A DNA stretch of 64,000 bases, from the NCBI RefSeq assembly GCF_000718255.1, contig NZ_JOFJ01000002.1:62001-126000 (forward strand), given 5' to 3'. Source of the stretch: Spirillospora albida. Its GTDB lineage: Bacteria; Actinomycetota; Actinomycetes; Streptosporangiales; Streptosporangiaceae. The position numbers and the translations under genes were made by a program. The notes under the pieces were generated by a model that made no database searches, had not been told where the DNA came from, and saw only the letters and a list, made by a program, of their open reading frames with translations. Positions 23,491-31,796 of this stretch are shown here, in pieces; the first letter of the stretch is position 1, and each line of letters begins with the position of its first letter.

Positions 23491-24765
23491 GTGGCCCTTG
23501 TCGTGCAGAAGTACGGTGGCTCCTCCGTCGCCGACGCCGATGGCGTCAAGCGGGTCGCCCAGCGCATCGTCGCGACGAAGAAGGCGGGCAACGACGTGGT
23601 CGTCGTGGTGTCCGCGATGGGCGACACGACGGATGATCTCATCGATATGGCCGAGCAGGTCAGCCCCCTGCCGCCCGCCCGCGAACTGGACATGCTGCTC
23701 ACCGCCGGCGAGCGGATCTCGATGGCGCTGCTCGCCATGGCCATCGCGAACCTGGGCCATGAGGCCCGTTCGTTCACCGGTTCCCAGGCCGGCGTCATCA
23801 CCGACGGCACGCACGGGAAAGCGAAGATCATCGATGTGACGCCGGGCCGGATCCGGACGGCGCTGGACGAGGGCTCCATCTGCATCGTCGCCGGGTTCCA
23901 GGGCGTCTCGCAGGGGACGAAGGACATCACGACCCTGGGGCGCGGTGGCTCCGACACCACGGCGGTCGCGCTGGCGGCGGCGCTCGACGCGGACGTGTGC
24001 GAGATCTACTCGGACGTGGACGGCGTGTTCACCGCCGACCCCCGGATCGTCCCGGCGGCGCGGAAGATCCCGCGGATCTCCTACGAGGAGATGCTGGAGA
24101 TGGCCGCGTCCGGGGCGAAGATCCTGCATCTGCGCTGCGTGGAGTACGCGCGCCGGTACAACCTCCCGATCCATGTGCGGTCCTCCTTCAGTCAGAAGGA
24201 GGGGACCTGGGTCGTCGACAGCAGCGAGATCGAAGGAACCGACATGGAGCAGGCGATCATCTCCGGAGTCGCGCATGACCGGAGCGAGGCCAAGATCACC
24301 GTGGTGGGGGTGCCGGACAAGGTCGGCGAGGCCGCGGCGATCTTCACGGCGCTGTCCGAGGCCGAGATCAACATCGACATGATCGTGCAGAACGTGTCGG
24401 CCGCCTCCACCGGGCGCACCGACATCTCGTTCACGCTGCCGGCGACCGACGGGCAGACCGCGCTGACGGCGCTGAACAAGATGAAGGAGCGGATCGGCTT
24501 CGAGTCGCTGCGCTACGACGACCGGATCGGCAAGGTCTCGCTGATCGGCGCGGGGATGCGCTCGCACCCGGGGGTCACCGCCAAGTTCTTCGCCGCGATC
24601 GCGGACGCCGGGGTGAACATCGAGATGATCTCCACGTCGGAGATCCGGATCTCGGTCGTCGTCGCCCAGGACGACATCGACACCGCGGTCGCCGCCGCCC
24701 ACCGCGCGTTCGACCTGGACGCCGACCAGGTCGAGGCCGTCGTCTACGGGGGTACCGGCCGCTGA
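23491..24765 (+). CDS. lysC: Aspartokinase (alpha subunit)
   Basis: First enzyme of the aspartate pathway to Lys, Thr, Met and diaminopimelate; phosphorylates aspartate. The 424-residue protein has the kinase motif VQKYGGSSVADADGV at the start, FTGSQAGVITDG, TLGRGGSDTTAVALAAAL and two ACT domains (about 265-340 and 345-420) that bind Lys/Thr for feedback inhibition. GTG start. An internal ATG with its own ribosome site encodes the beta subunit. The usual partner asd does not follow; a TetR gene does. Confidence 0.95.
   Translation: MALVVQKYGGSSVADADGVKRVAQRIVATKKAGNDVVVVVSAMGDTTDDLIDMAEQVSPLPPARELDMLLTAGERISMALLAMAIANLGHEARSFTGSQAGVITDGTHGKAKIIDVTPGRIRTALDEGSICIVAGFQGVSQGTKDITTLGRGGSDTTAVALAAALDADVCEIYSDVDGVFTADPRIVPAARKIPRISYEEMLEMAASGAKILHLRCVEYARRYNLPIHVRSSFSQKEGTWVVDSSEIEGTDMEQAIISGVAHDRSEAKITVVGVPDKVGEAAAIFTALSEAEINIDMIVQNVSAASTGRTDISFTLPATDGQTALTALNKMKERIGFESLRYDDRIGKVSLIGAGMRSHPGVTAKFFAAIADAGVNIEMISTSEIRISVVVAQDDIDTAVAAAHRAFDLDADQVEAVVYGGTGR
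24244..24765 (+). CDS. Aspartokinase beta subunit (internal in-frame start)
   Basis: In-frame ATG at 24244 preceded by GAAGGAACCGAC, giving a 173-residue product made only of the two ACT regulatory domains (EQAIISGVAHDRSEAKITVVG onward). In Corynebacterium glutamicum LysC the beta subunit starts at the same homologous methionine, and alpha2beta2 enzymes are feedback-regulated. The start is inferred from the ribosome site and that precedent. Confidence 0.65.
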   Translation: MEQAIISGVAHDRSEAKITVVGVPDKVGEAAAIFTALSEAEINIDMIVQNVSAASTGRTDISFTLPATDGQTALTALNKMKERIGFESLRYDDRIGKVSLIGAGMRSHPGVTAKFFAAIADAGVNIEMISTSEIRISVVVAQDDIDTAVAAAHRAFDLDADQVEAVVYGGTGR

Positions 24766-24817
24766 CCTCCGCCCGCCCGCCGGATCCGCGCGTCCGGCGG
24801 GCTCTAGGGTGGCATGC

Positions 24818-25486
24818 GTGACGGAGCCGAGGGCCGTGAAGTCCGAGCAGACGCGGGCGCTGATCGTCGAGACCGCTCTGCGGCTGTTCCGTGAGCGCGG
24901 GTACGAGGCGACCACGATGCGGGCCATCGCCAAGGAGGCGGGGGTCTCGGTCGGGAACGCCTACTACTACTTCGGCTCCAAGGAGGAGCTGATCCAGGCG
25001 TACTACGACGAGCTCCAGGACGAGCACGTCGCCGCCTGCCGGGCCGTGCTGGACGCGGAGACGGAGTTCGCGGCCCGTCTGCTGGGGGTGCTGAAGGCGC
25101 GGGTGGACACGATGGTCCCGTACCACGCGTTCGCCGGGAAGTTCTTCAAGTTCGCGGCGGAGCCCACGAGCCCGCTCAACCCGTTCAGCGCGGAGTCGGG
25201 GCCGGCGCGGGAGTCGGCCGTCGCGATCTACCGGGAGGTCGTGGAGGGTTCCGACCTGCGGATCGACGGGGAGTTCCGGGCCGAACTGCCGGAGCTGCTG
25301 TGGATCTACTCGATGGGCATCGTCCTGTACTGGGTCCACGACAGCTCTCCGGGGTGCCGCAAGACGTACCTGCTCGTGGAGCGGACGGTCCCGCTGGTGA
25401 ACCGGATGGTGTCGATGTCCCGGCTCCCGGGTTTCAAGTCCGTCACCCGGGAGCTCGTCGGGATCATCCGTGAGGTCCGCGCCTAG
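24818..25486 (+). CDS. TetR-family transcriptional regulator
   Basis: 222 residues. The N-terminal HTH (residues about 12-60) has the TetR pattern TALRLFRERGYEATTMRAIAKEAGVSVGNAYYYFGSKEEL. The C-terminal ligand domain is Phe/Trp-rich (YHAFAGKFFKFAAEPTS, LLWIYSMGIVLYWVHDSSPG), similar to regulators that sense hydrophobic molecules. The GTG at 24818 was chosen; another GTG lies three codons upstream. It converges on the S9 peptidase with only 2 bases between the stops. Target unknown. Confidence 0.88.
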   Translation: MTEPRAVKSEQTRALIVETALRLFRERGYEATTMRAIAKEAGVSVGNAYYYFGSKEELIQAYYDELQDEHVAACRAVLDAETEFAARLLGVLKARVDTMVPYHAFAGKFFKFAAEPTSPLNPFSAESGPARESAVAIYREVVEGSDLRIDGEFRAELPELLWIYSMGIVLYWVHDSSPGCRKTYLLVERTVPLVNRMVSMSRLPGFKSVTRELVGIIREVRA

Positions 25487-25488
25487 CC

Positions 25489-27255
25489 CTACGGCAGGCC
25501 GAGGTGCTTGCGCGCGAAACCGATCTCGGCCTCCATCTGCTTGATGCGCTCCTCCACGACGAGGGAGCCGTGGCCGGCGTCGTACCGGTACACCTCGTGC
25601 GGAAGGCCGAGGTCGGCGAGCCTCGCCAGGTAGTTGTCGATCTGCCGGATGGGGCAGCGGGGGTCGTTCTCTCCGGCGAGGATCAGGACGGGTGCCTTCA
25701 CCCGCTCCACGTAGGTGATGGGGGACGATTGCCGGTACTTGTCGGGGACCTCGTCCGGGGATCCGCCGAACAGGGACCGGTCGAACGCCTGGAGGCCCTC
25801 CATCTCGTCCTCGTAGGCGGCGACGTAGTCGGCCACGGGGACGCCCGCGATGGCGACGCTCCAGTCGTCCGGTTGGGTGCCGGCGCCGAGGAGGGTGAGG
25901 AAACCGCCCCAGGACCCCCCGGTCAGGACGAGCTTTTCGGGGTCGGCCAGCCCGGAGGTGACGGCCCAGTCCCGGACGGCCTTGATGTCCTCCAGTTCGG
26001 TGAGCCCGACGCGTCCTTCGATGGCGTCGCGCCAGCGGGAGCCGTAGCCGGTGGAGCCGCGGTAGTTCACCTGGACGACGGCGAACCCGTGGTCGACCCA
26101 GGCGGCGGTGGTCGGGGCGAAGGAGTCGTCGTCCTGCGCGGTGGGACCGCCATGGACGTCGAAGACGACGGGGTAGGGACGGTCGCCGCCGGTGGGCTTG
26201 GACACCAGGGCGTGGATGCGGCCCCCGGGGCCGTCCACCCACACGTCCTGCATCGGGACGGACGGTGGCGCGGGCGGGCCGGGCGGGGTCAGGACCACCT
26301 CACCGGAGGTCGAGCGGATCACGGGCGGGTCGGCGGCGGACGACCAGGAGAACTCGACCGTCATGTCGGGCCGGACGGACGCTCCGCCGATGACACCGCG
26401 GGGTGTCTCGATCGGGATGAGGTTCCGGGTGCCGAGGTCGTACCGGTACAGCTCGTCCCGGGCCTCGTGGGAGTGGGAGATGAGCAGGGCGGCCCCGTCG
26501 GGGAACCAGTCGGCGCCGATCTCGCCGGGCAGGTCCAGGACGATCTCGCGTTCCGTTCGCGCCACGGGGTCCCAGATCAGGAGCTCGTCGCGGCCGCGCC
26601 GTTCGTGGCCGACCAGCAGGCGCGAGTCACCGGGGACGGGGGCGAACCCGGATCCGTAGACGCCCTTCCCCGGCCCGTCCCAGAGGTCGGCGACGGCGGA
26701 ACCGTCGGGGCGGAGGACGCGCAGGGCCATGTGACGGCTGTCCCCGTGCTCGCTGTGCCCGATCGCGATGAGCGACTCGTCGCGGGAGGAGGCGGCGACG
26801 TGGGCGTCCTCCGCGTGGTGGTAGAGCACCTCCGGGTCGGAGCCGGGGCGGCAGAGGTGGATCGTGTTCCCGGCGTCGGTCGTCCGGCCCACCACGGCGA
26901 GGCCGCTGGCGCCGAGCGCGAGCCCGGACGGGTAGGACGGCTCCAGGCCGGGCACGGCCGGGACGCTGTCGCCGCCCGCGAACGGGACGCGCCGCCAGAT
27001 GCCGAACTCGTCGCCGTCCGTGTCGGCGAACCACCACACCCAGGTGCCGGTCGGGTCGACGCCGCCCATCCACGTGCCGTTGGGCCGGTCGGTGACCTGC
27101 CGCTGCTCGCCGGTCTCCCGGTCCCAGGTGTAGATCTCCCACGTCCCGGTGACATTGGATCTGTACACGCTGTGCTGCGGGGCGTCCCGCGCCCAGTGGG
27201 GCAGGCTGATCCGTGCCGCGCGGAACCGCGCCTTCCAACGCTCGTCGTCCACCAT
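25489..27255 (-). CDS. S9-family prolyl oligopeptidase/acylaminoacyl peptidase
   Basis: 588 residues without a signal peptide, so cytoplasmic. Residues 1-340 form a beta-propeller-like region (WEIYTWDRETGEQRQVTDRPNG and similar blades); the C-terminal alpha/beta-hydrolase domain has the nucleophile motif GGSWGGFL, the acid in NDPRCPIRQID and the catalytic His in DAGHGSLVVEE. PVVFDVHGGPTAQDD forms the oxyanion region. It cleaves short peptides or acyl-peptides; the exact specificity cannot be read. ATG start. Confidence 0.92.
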   Translation of the reverse strand: MVDDERWKARFRAARISLPHWARDAPQHSVYRSNVTGTWEIYTWDRETGEQRQVTDRPNGTWMGGVDPTGTWVWWFADTDGDEFGIWRRVPFAGGDSVPAVPGLEPSYPSGLALGASGLAVVGRTTDAGNTIHLCRPGSDPEVLYHHAEDAHVAASSRDESLIAIGHSEHGDSRHMALRVLRPDGSAVADLWDGPGKGVYGSGFAPVPGDSRLLVGHERRGRDELLIWDPVARTEREIVLDLPGEIGADWFPDGAALLISHSHEARDELYRYDLGTRNLIPIETPRGVIGGASVRPDMTVEFSWSSAADPPVIRSTSGEVVLTPPGPPAPPSVPMQDVWVDGPGGRIHALVSKPTGGDRPYPVVFDVHGGPTAQDDDSFAPTTAAWVDHGFAVVQVNYRGSTGYGSRWRDAIEGRVGLTELEDIKAVRDWAVTSGLADPEKLVLTGGSWGGFLTLLGAGTQPDDWSVAIAGVPVADYVAAYEDEMEGLQAFDRSLFGGSPDEVPDKYRQSSPITYVERVKAPVLILAGENDPRCPIRQIDNYLARLADLGLPHEVYRYDAGHGSLVVEERIKQMEAEIGFARKHLGLP

Positions 27256-27274
27256 GCCGCCCAGTATCGCGTGA

Positions 27275-28102
27275 TCAAAAGGTCCGGGGGCGGAGGACGT
27301 GGTGAACGGCGCGCGAGATCCCCTCGATCGTCGCCACGCCGTAGCCCATGGACGAGGTGTCCCGGGTCAGGACGACGATGAGGTACGTGTCGGTGGGGTC
27401 CGTGAACGCACCGATGCTGTGGACGCGCCAGTACAGGTCCTGCCGCTTCAGCCAGCCGTTCTTCACGTGCGTGGTCACTCCGGAGGGCGCGCCCGCTGGG
27501 GTCCCCCAGCGCTGGGAGGGGACGACGCCGCGCATCAGCTTGAGCGCGTAGGTCTGGGACGTCCTTGTCAGCACGTCGCCGGGCAGGGTCAACGCCTGGA
27601 GGAGGCGGATCTCGTCCCAGGCGGTGATCTGGGTGAGGCCCCAGAAGCGTCCCGGCCCCAGCCGTGTGTGCTTCATCCCGGCCCGCCCGAGGAACCGGTC
27701 CAGCCGCGTCCGGCCGACCGACTCCCAGAGCGCGGACGCCGCCGCGTTGTCCGACCGGGTGATCATCGCGTGGGCGAGCGAGGCCTCGGACGAGGTGGGC
27801 GTGCGCCCCTCGTCCTGCGCCTGCCGCAGGAGGGCTCCGAGGATCGTGGCCTTGACGACGCTCGCCGAGTCGTAGGAGACGTCCGCCGCGACCCCGCACA
27901 CGAGGTCCTCTCGCCGGTCGTACACGGCGACGGACGTGACCCCGGTCCGTCCGGACAGGGCGGTGGCGATGCCCTTGCCCAGCCGGTGCGCGACGCCCGG
28001 ATGCGACGGCGAACGGCACGGATCCTTCACGGACGCGTGGACGGCCTCCGGCATGAGCACCATCGAAGCAGCGGCGAGCAGTGCGAACAAGATTCGTGAC
28101 AC
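27275..28102 (-). CDS. Secreted class A beta-lactamase-like serine hydrolase
   Basis: 275 residues. A signal peptide (ILFALLAAASMVLMPEAVHA) is followed by a penicillin-recognising hydrolase domain. The three active-site motifs are visible: SVVK (SxxK, with DSASVVKATILGAL), SDN (ITRSDNAAAS), and KNGW in place of KTG. The replaced KTG and lack of a clear Glu166-type omega-loop make this more likely a beta-lactamase-like peptidoglycan enzyme than a true resistance enzyme. It lies 19 bases from the S9 peptidase start. Confidence 0.85.
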   Translation of the reverse strand: MSRILFALLAAASMVLMPEAVHASVKDPCRSPSHPGVAHRLGKGIATALSGRTGVTSVAVYDRREDLVCGVAADVSYDSASVVKATILGALLRQAQDEGRTPTSSEASLAHAMITRSDNAAASALWESVGRTRLDRFLGRAGMKHTRLGPGRFWGLTQITAWDEIRLLQALTLPGDVLTRTSQTYALKLMRGVVPSQRWGTPAGAPSGVTTHVKNGWLKRQDLYWRVHSIGAFTDPTDTYLIVVLTRDTSSMGYGVATIEGISRAVHHVLRPRTF

Positions 28103-28157
28103 CGGGTAACCGTAGTGACGGGGGGTGCCGGTGCGCCGCCGCGCCGCGCGCGGGGCG

Positions 28158-28937
28158 TCAGGAGCCCGTGAGGCGCCCCAGGACTTGATCGATCGCGGCG
28201 CGCACCTGTCGGTCCATCGCGCGGGCGAAACCCGCCTCCACGGTCACCTGGGCGCCGGGGCGGAGTCGCGCGAGGGTGTCGGTCAGCTCGGCCAGGTCGT
28301 GGTCGCCGATCTCGCCGACGACGTGCGTGGTGATCAGCCGGACGAACGTCGCGGCGATCTCGTCCATGCCGCGCTGCAGCTCACGGCCCGTCGCCAGGAT
28401 CGCACTCAGCGGCACCCCCGCGCGCACGAGGGTGGCCGTGGCCTCCAGCTGGCGGCGGCTCCAGTGCGTGACGCGATCGCCGTCCACCTCGATGAGGCCC
28501 AGGGCGACGGCCCGCTCCACCGACTCCGGGTCGATCTCGTCCGGGAAGAGCTCCGCGAGCTCGTCCAGCGTCATCGTCACCGGCACCTCGGTCGACCACG
28601 GTGCCGTCACGGCCTTCTCGATGCCGAGGACGGTCTCGATGTCCCGCCCCTGCTCCCAGGCGGAGAGCAGCTCCCTGATCCCCTCCAGGGTGTGGCCGCG
28701 CTCCAGCAGATTGCCGATCATCCGCAGCCTGGCGAGGTGCTCCTCGGAGTACAGGCCGACGCGTCCGGCGCGGCGGGGGGGCGGAAGGAGCTTGCGCTCC
28801 TGGTAGTACCGGAGGGTCCGGACGGGGACCCCGGCGGCCGCCGCGAGTTCCCCGATGCGGTACTCGCGGCCCTCCGCGGGGCGGTCGCCGCCTTCGGGCC
28901 GCTCCACGGCCGGCTCATCGCTCACGGCGGCCAGCAT
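28158..28937 (-). CDS. MerR-family transcriptional regulator
   Basis: 259 residues. The winged helix (about 25-95) shows the MerR signature YRIGELAAAAGVPVRTLRYYQERKLLPPPRR and LARLRMIGNLLERGHTLEGIRELLS. A long C-terminal domain (100-259) without the cysteines of metal sensors is helical and ends AIDQVLGRLTGS; this type is common among actinomycete regulators of unknown signal. ATG at 28937; a GTG four codons inside is an alternative. Two small-protein genes lie upstream on the same strand. Confidence 0.88.
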   Translation of the reverse strand: MLAAVSDEPAVERPEGGDRPAEGREYRIGELAAAAGVPVRTLRYYQERKLLPPPRRAGRVGLYSEEHLARLRMIGNLLERGHTLEGIRELLSAWEQGRDIETVLGIEKAVTAPWSTEVPVTMTLDELAELFPDEIDPESVERAVALGLIEVDGDRVTHWSRRQLEATATLVRAGVPLSAILATGRELQRGMDEIAATFVRLITTHVVGEIGDHDLAELTDTLARLRPGAQVTVEAGFARAMDRQVRAAIDQVLGRLTGS

Positions 28938-28964
28938 AGTTCGCGTCCGCCGGGCCGCCCCGCG

Positions 28965-29108
28965 CTAGGTGACGCGCCGGACGGTCATGACCCTGGGTCG
29001 CCGCCGCCGCGGCGCGTCCTCGTGCGCCCGCGCGGGGGCGTCCGCGGCCTCGGCCGCGATCAGCTCCCGCAGCGTGCGCGGAACGTTGTCGGCGAACGGT
29101 GAACGCAT
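28965..29108 (-). CDS. 47-residue basic peptide
   Basis: A short gene with a strong GGGGAG site 7 bases before its ATG. The product has an N-terminal DNVPRTLRELIAAEAADAPA segment and an arginine-rich tail (RRRRPRVMTVRRV). It lies 28 bases after the 88-residue gene and 28 before MerR, so the three may be one transcript. No known family is recognised; the arginine tail suggests nucleic acid or membrane binding. Confidence 0.5.
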   Translation of the reverse strand: MRSPFADNVPRTLRELIAAEAADAPARAHEDAPRRRRPRVMTVRRVT

Positions 29109-29135
29109 CGGAGTCTCCCCTTCGGTCGCCGCGCC

Positions 29136-29402
29136 TCAGGCGGCGGTGGTGTATGCCTTGGACACGGCGAGGAGCGCCCAGCGCATCCTGGCGGTGTAGG
29201 TCTCCGGGTGGTCGCCGGCCTCCTGCGCGACCACGGCGGTGCAGGCCGCGTGGTCGCCGCCGCACGCGCACAGGCGGTCGACGATGGCCGTCCGGACCTC
29301 TTCCGAGGACGGGTGCTCGGACGCCTGCAACTCGGAGCTGAACAGGATCTGGGCGAGGTCGGAGATGGTCGGGGTCACCGGGTTCATCAACATGTTCGAC
29401 AT
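29136..29402 (-). CDS. Small conserved-type protein, unknown function
   Basis: 88 residues, soluble and helical. It has two close cysteines plus a third (LCACGGDHAACTAVVA) and the segment GDHPETYTARMRWALLAVSKAY, of a kind found in short actinomycete proteins with 'EHPETA.RMRWA'. GGAAGAAGG lies 7 bases before the ATG. Upstream is a 170-base region with a terminator-like hairpin and a distant perfect inverted repeat. Function unknown. Confidence 0.6.
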   Translation of the reverse strand: MSNMLMNPVTPTISDLAQILFSSELQASEHPSSEEVRTAIVDRLCACGGDHAACTAVVAQEAGDHPETYTARMRWALLAVSKAYTTAA

Positions 29403-29415
29403 CGTGCGCCTTCTT

Positions 29416-29525
29416 CCCGTAAGGGGTTCCTCCTCTTCCCCTTCTGTTCAATACGACTCTGACTCTCGGGCGGACTCATCGCCATCGGGGAAAACCCCCA
29501 TCCTCGGTGGGGCCACCCTTACGGG
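29416..29525. promoter_or_regulatory. Distant perfect inverted repeat upstream of the small-protein genes
   Basis: CCCGTAAGGG (29416-29425) and CCCTTACGGG (29516-29525) are exact inverted copies 90 bases apart, flanking the intergenic region between LysR and the 88-residue gene. The layout suits a looping regulator or two half-sites. A further hairpin, CCCCA/TGGGG with AAAA at 29491-29494, may end the LysR transcript on the minus strand. Confidence 0.4.
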
Positions 29526-29572
29526 ACCCGGGGGCGTCGCCCGCCTCAGGTTCGGATGCCCCGTATTCGAGG

Positions 29573-30469
29573 CTAGTCACGCTGTGCAAAGAACCGATCA
29601 CCGGAGAGTGCCGAACGGCACGCCTGCACCGCGGGATGGTCGCCTCCTCCACGGCGGGTGGCCGTGTAGAGCCTTCGTGTCCGCCGTCCCTCGGGCAGGG
29701 GCAGGACGGTGACGGTGGGCGGGCGGTCCGACCACAGCAGGCCGGGCAGGAAGGCCGCCGCGTGACCGTGCTCGACGAGCCGCAGGTGGAGGAGGAGGTC
29801 ACTGGACTCGAACCGGACGTCCGGCTCGAATCCGGCGTCCCGGCAGAGGCGGGTCGCCCAGCGGCGCGCCGCCGTGCCCGCGGGCTCCAGCACCCAGGGA
29901 TGCCCCGCCAGGTCACGGAGATCCGTGGTGGACCCGGAGCCGGGCAGTGCGAGGCGGATCTCGTCCTCGCCCAGCTCCGCGTACTCGATGCCGGCTGGAC
30001 GCGGCATGGGGTCGCCCGGGTACTCCTCGGTGATGACCAGGTCGAAGTCACGAGCGAGGAGCGCCGGCAGGGCGCTCTCCGGCTCGCACTGGACGACCTC
30101 CACACGGAGCCGGGGATGGGCGTCCCTGAGGAGGGACAGGGCGTCCGGCACCAGGGCGAGCGCGGCGGTCTGGAACGCGGCGACCCTCAGCACCCCCGTG
30201 ATCCCCCGCAGGGACGCCGCCAGTTCGGCCTCAGCGCGTTCGAGCCGCTCCAGCACGGCCTCGGTGTGCGCGACGAGGATCTCCGCCTGCGGGGTCAGCC
30301 GCACCCGCCGGCCCACCGGCTCCAGCAACGGCACACCGACCTCGCGTTCGAGGACGGACAGCTGCTGCGAGATGGAGGACGGGCTGTAGGACAGCGCGGA
30401 CGCCACGGCGGCGAGCGTCCCCCGGTGTTTCAGCTCACGCAGGAGCCGGAGGCGGTGGAGATCCAGCAC
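29573..30469 (-). CDS. LysR-family transcriptional regulator
   Basis: 298 residues. The N-terminal HTH (DLHRLRLLRELKHRGTLAAVASALSYSPSSISQQLSVLEREVG) and the LysR substrate-binding domain (from about 90, LRVAAFQTAALALVPDALSLL) are intact. It starts with GTG and diverges from a PLP lyase gene, its probable target. A short dyad with the T-N11-A character of LysR sites lies in the 87-base gap. The ligand is unknown; amino-acid-type effectors are usual for regulators of such lyases. Confidence 0.92.
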   Translation of the reverse strand: MLDLHRLRLLRELKHRGTLAAVASALSYSPSSISQQLSVLEREVGVPLLEPVGRRVRLTPQAEILVAHTEAVLERLERAEAELAASLRGITGVLRVAAFQTAALALVPDALSLLRDAHPRLRVEVVQCEPESALPALLARDFDLVITEEYPGDPMPRPAGIEYAELGEDEIRLALPGSGSTTDLRDLAGHPWVLEPAGTAARRWATRLCRDAGFEPDVRFESSDLLLHLRLVEHGHAAAFLPGLLWSDRPPTVTVLPLPEGRRTRRLYTATRRGGGDHPAVQACRSALSGDRFFAQRD

Positions 30470-30479
30470 GTCACCCTCG

Positions 30480-30502
30480 ATTCATCGGATCCACTGATGA
30501 TT
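30480..30502. promoter_or_regulatory. Candidate LysR operator
   Basis: ATTCATC and GATGATT form a 7-base dyad with one mismatch and a 9-base centre in the short gap between the divergent lysR and PLP-lyase genes. Position and AT content fit a LysR recognition site. Confidence 0.45.
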
Positions 30503-30556
30503 ATCGCTCGGAAACCTTTGCTGGACCGAAGGGAAGCGGTGCGGAAGCGTAGTGGC

Positions 30557-31645
30557 ATGGTCGCCATCGCTCCCGCCATCGCCTCCTGGTTCGCCCGCCC
30601 CGCCGCCCGTTCCTGGACATGCCCGCCGGCTCCCCGCCACGCCGTCGCGGCCTTCCACGAAGCCCTGCCCGGCTACGCCCCCACACCGCTGAACGAACTG
30701 CCCGCGCTGGCCGCGGAGCTGGGGGTGGAGCGCCTCTTCGCGAAGGACGAATCGACCCGTCTCGGCCTGCCCGCCTTCAAGATCCTGGGCGCCTCCTGGG
30801 GGGTGTACCGGACGCTCTGCGACCACCTTGGGCTCGCTCCGGACGTACCTCTGTCAGACCTCAGCGGAGCGGACGTGCGGCTCGTCACGGCCACGGACGG
30901 CAACCATGGGCGTGCGGTCGCGCACATGGCGCGCCTGCTCGGGCTCACCGCCGACGTGTTCGTCCCGGACGGCGTCCAGCCGGCGGCCGTCGCCGCGATC
31001 GAAGCGGAGGGCGCGCAGGTCGCGCGCGTGGCGGGGCCGTACGACGAGGCGGTCCGGCGGGCGGAGGCGTTCGCGTCCGAACCGGGGATGCTCCTCGTCC
31101 AGGACACCGGCTGGCCCGGCTACGAGCGTGTGCCCGGCTGGATCGTCGAGGGCTACTCGACGCTCTTCGGTGAGATCGACGCACAGCTGCCGGGCTCCGT
31201 GGATCTCATCGCCGTCCCGGTGGGGGTCGGGTCCCTGGCCCAGGCGGCGGTGACCCACTACCGGTCCGCATCCCGCACCCCCACGATCCTCTCCGTGGAA
31301 CCGGACGCGGCACCATGCGTCCTGGCGGGATTGGAGAACGGCCACCCGAACACCGTCGCGACGGGCTCGACGGTCATGGCGGGGCTGAACTGCGCCACTC
31401 CGTCCAGCCTGGCATGGCCCTACCTGAGCGCAGGGCTGGACGCGGCGGTCACGGTCACCGATGCCGATGTCGTCCGGGCGGCCGCGGACCTGGCCGCCCT
31501 GGGGGTCCCTTCCGGCCCCTGCGGCGCGGCCTCGCTGGCCGGCGCCCGCGCTGCCCTGACCACGGACCACCGCGCCGAACTCGCCCCGGTACGGACGGTC
31601 GTCCTGCTCCTCACCGAGGGCACCGCCGCCAACCCGGTCGGCTGA
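30557..31645 (+). CDS. PLP-dependent diaminopropionate ammonia-lyase-like enzyme
   Basis: 362 residues, fold type II PLP enzyme. The Schiff-base lysine lies in LPAFKILGASWG; the phosphate-binding and Asn-containing loops are TATDGNHGRAVAHMARLLG and VPVGVGSLAQAA; ATGSTVMAGLNCATPSSLAWP matches diaminopropionate ammonia-lyase (YgeX-type), which converts 2,3-diaminopropionate to pyruvate and ammonia. It is somewhat shorter than the E. coli enzyme (about 400). LysR diverges from it. A threonine- or serine-dehydratase-like activity is the main alternative. Confidence 0.85.
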   Translation: MVAIAPAIASWFARPAARSWTCPPAPRHAVAAFHEALPGYAPTPLNELPALAAELGVERLFAKDESTRLGLPAFKILGASWGVYRTLCDHLGLAPDVPLSDLSGADVRLVTATDGNHGRAVAHMARLLGLTADVFVPDGVQPAAVAAIEAEGAQVARVAGPYDEAVRRAEAFASEPGMLLVQDTGWPGYERVPGWIVEGYSTLFGEIDAQLPGSVDLIAVPVGVGSLAQAAVTHYRSASRTPTILSVEPDAAPCVLAGLENGHPNTVATGSTVMAGLNCATPSSLAWPYLSAGLDAAVTVTDADVVRAAADLAALGVPSGPCGAASLAGARAALTTDHRAELAPVRTVVLLLTEGTAANPVG

Positions 31646-31796
31646 CGCGAGGGACCCGCCACCTGAGCAGGGGCATCGATCGACCCCTGCCTACGCATCG
31701 GTAACTTACCCCTTTCAGATCGCGCGGGATTGGTCTACTCTCGCGCAGACGGTCCCGGTCGCCGCCGGTAATGGCGCGAAAGCAGGAGGTCTGAGG

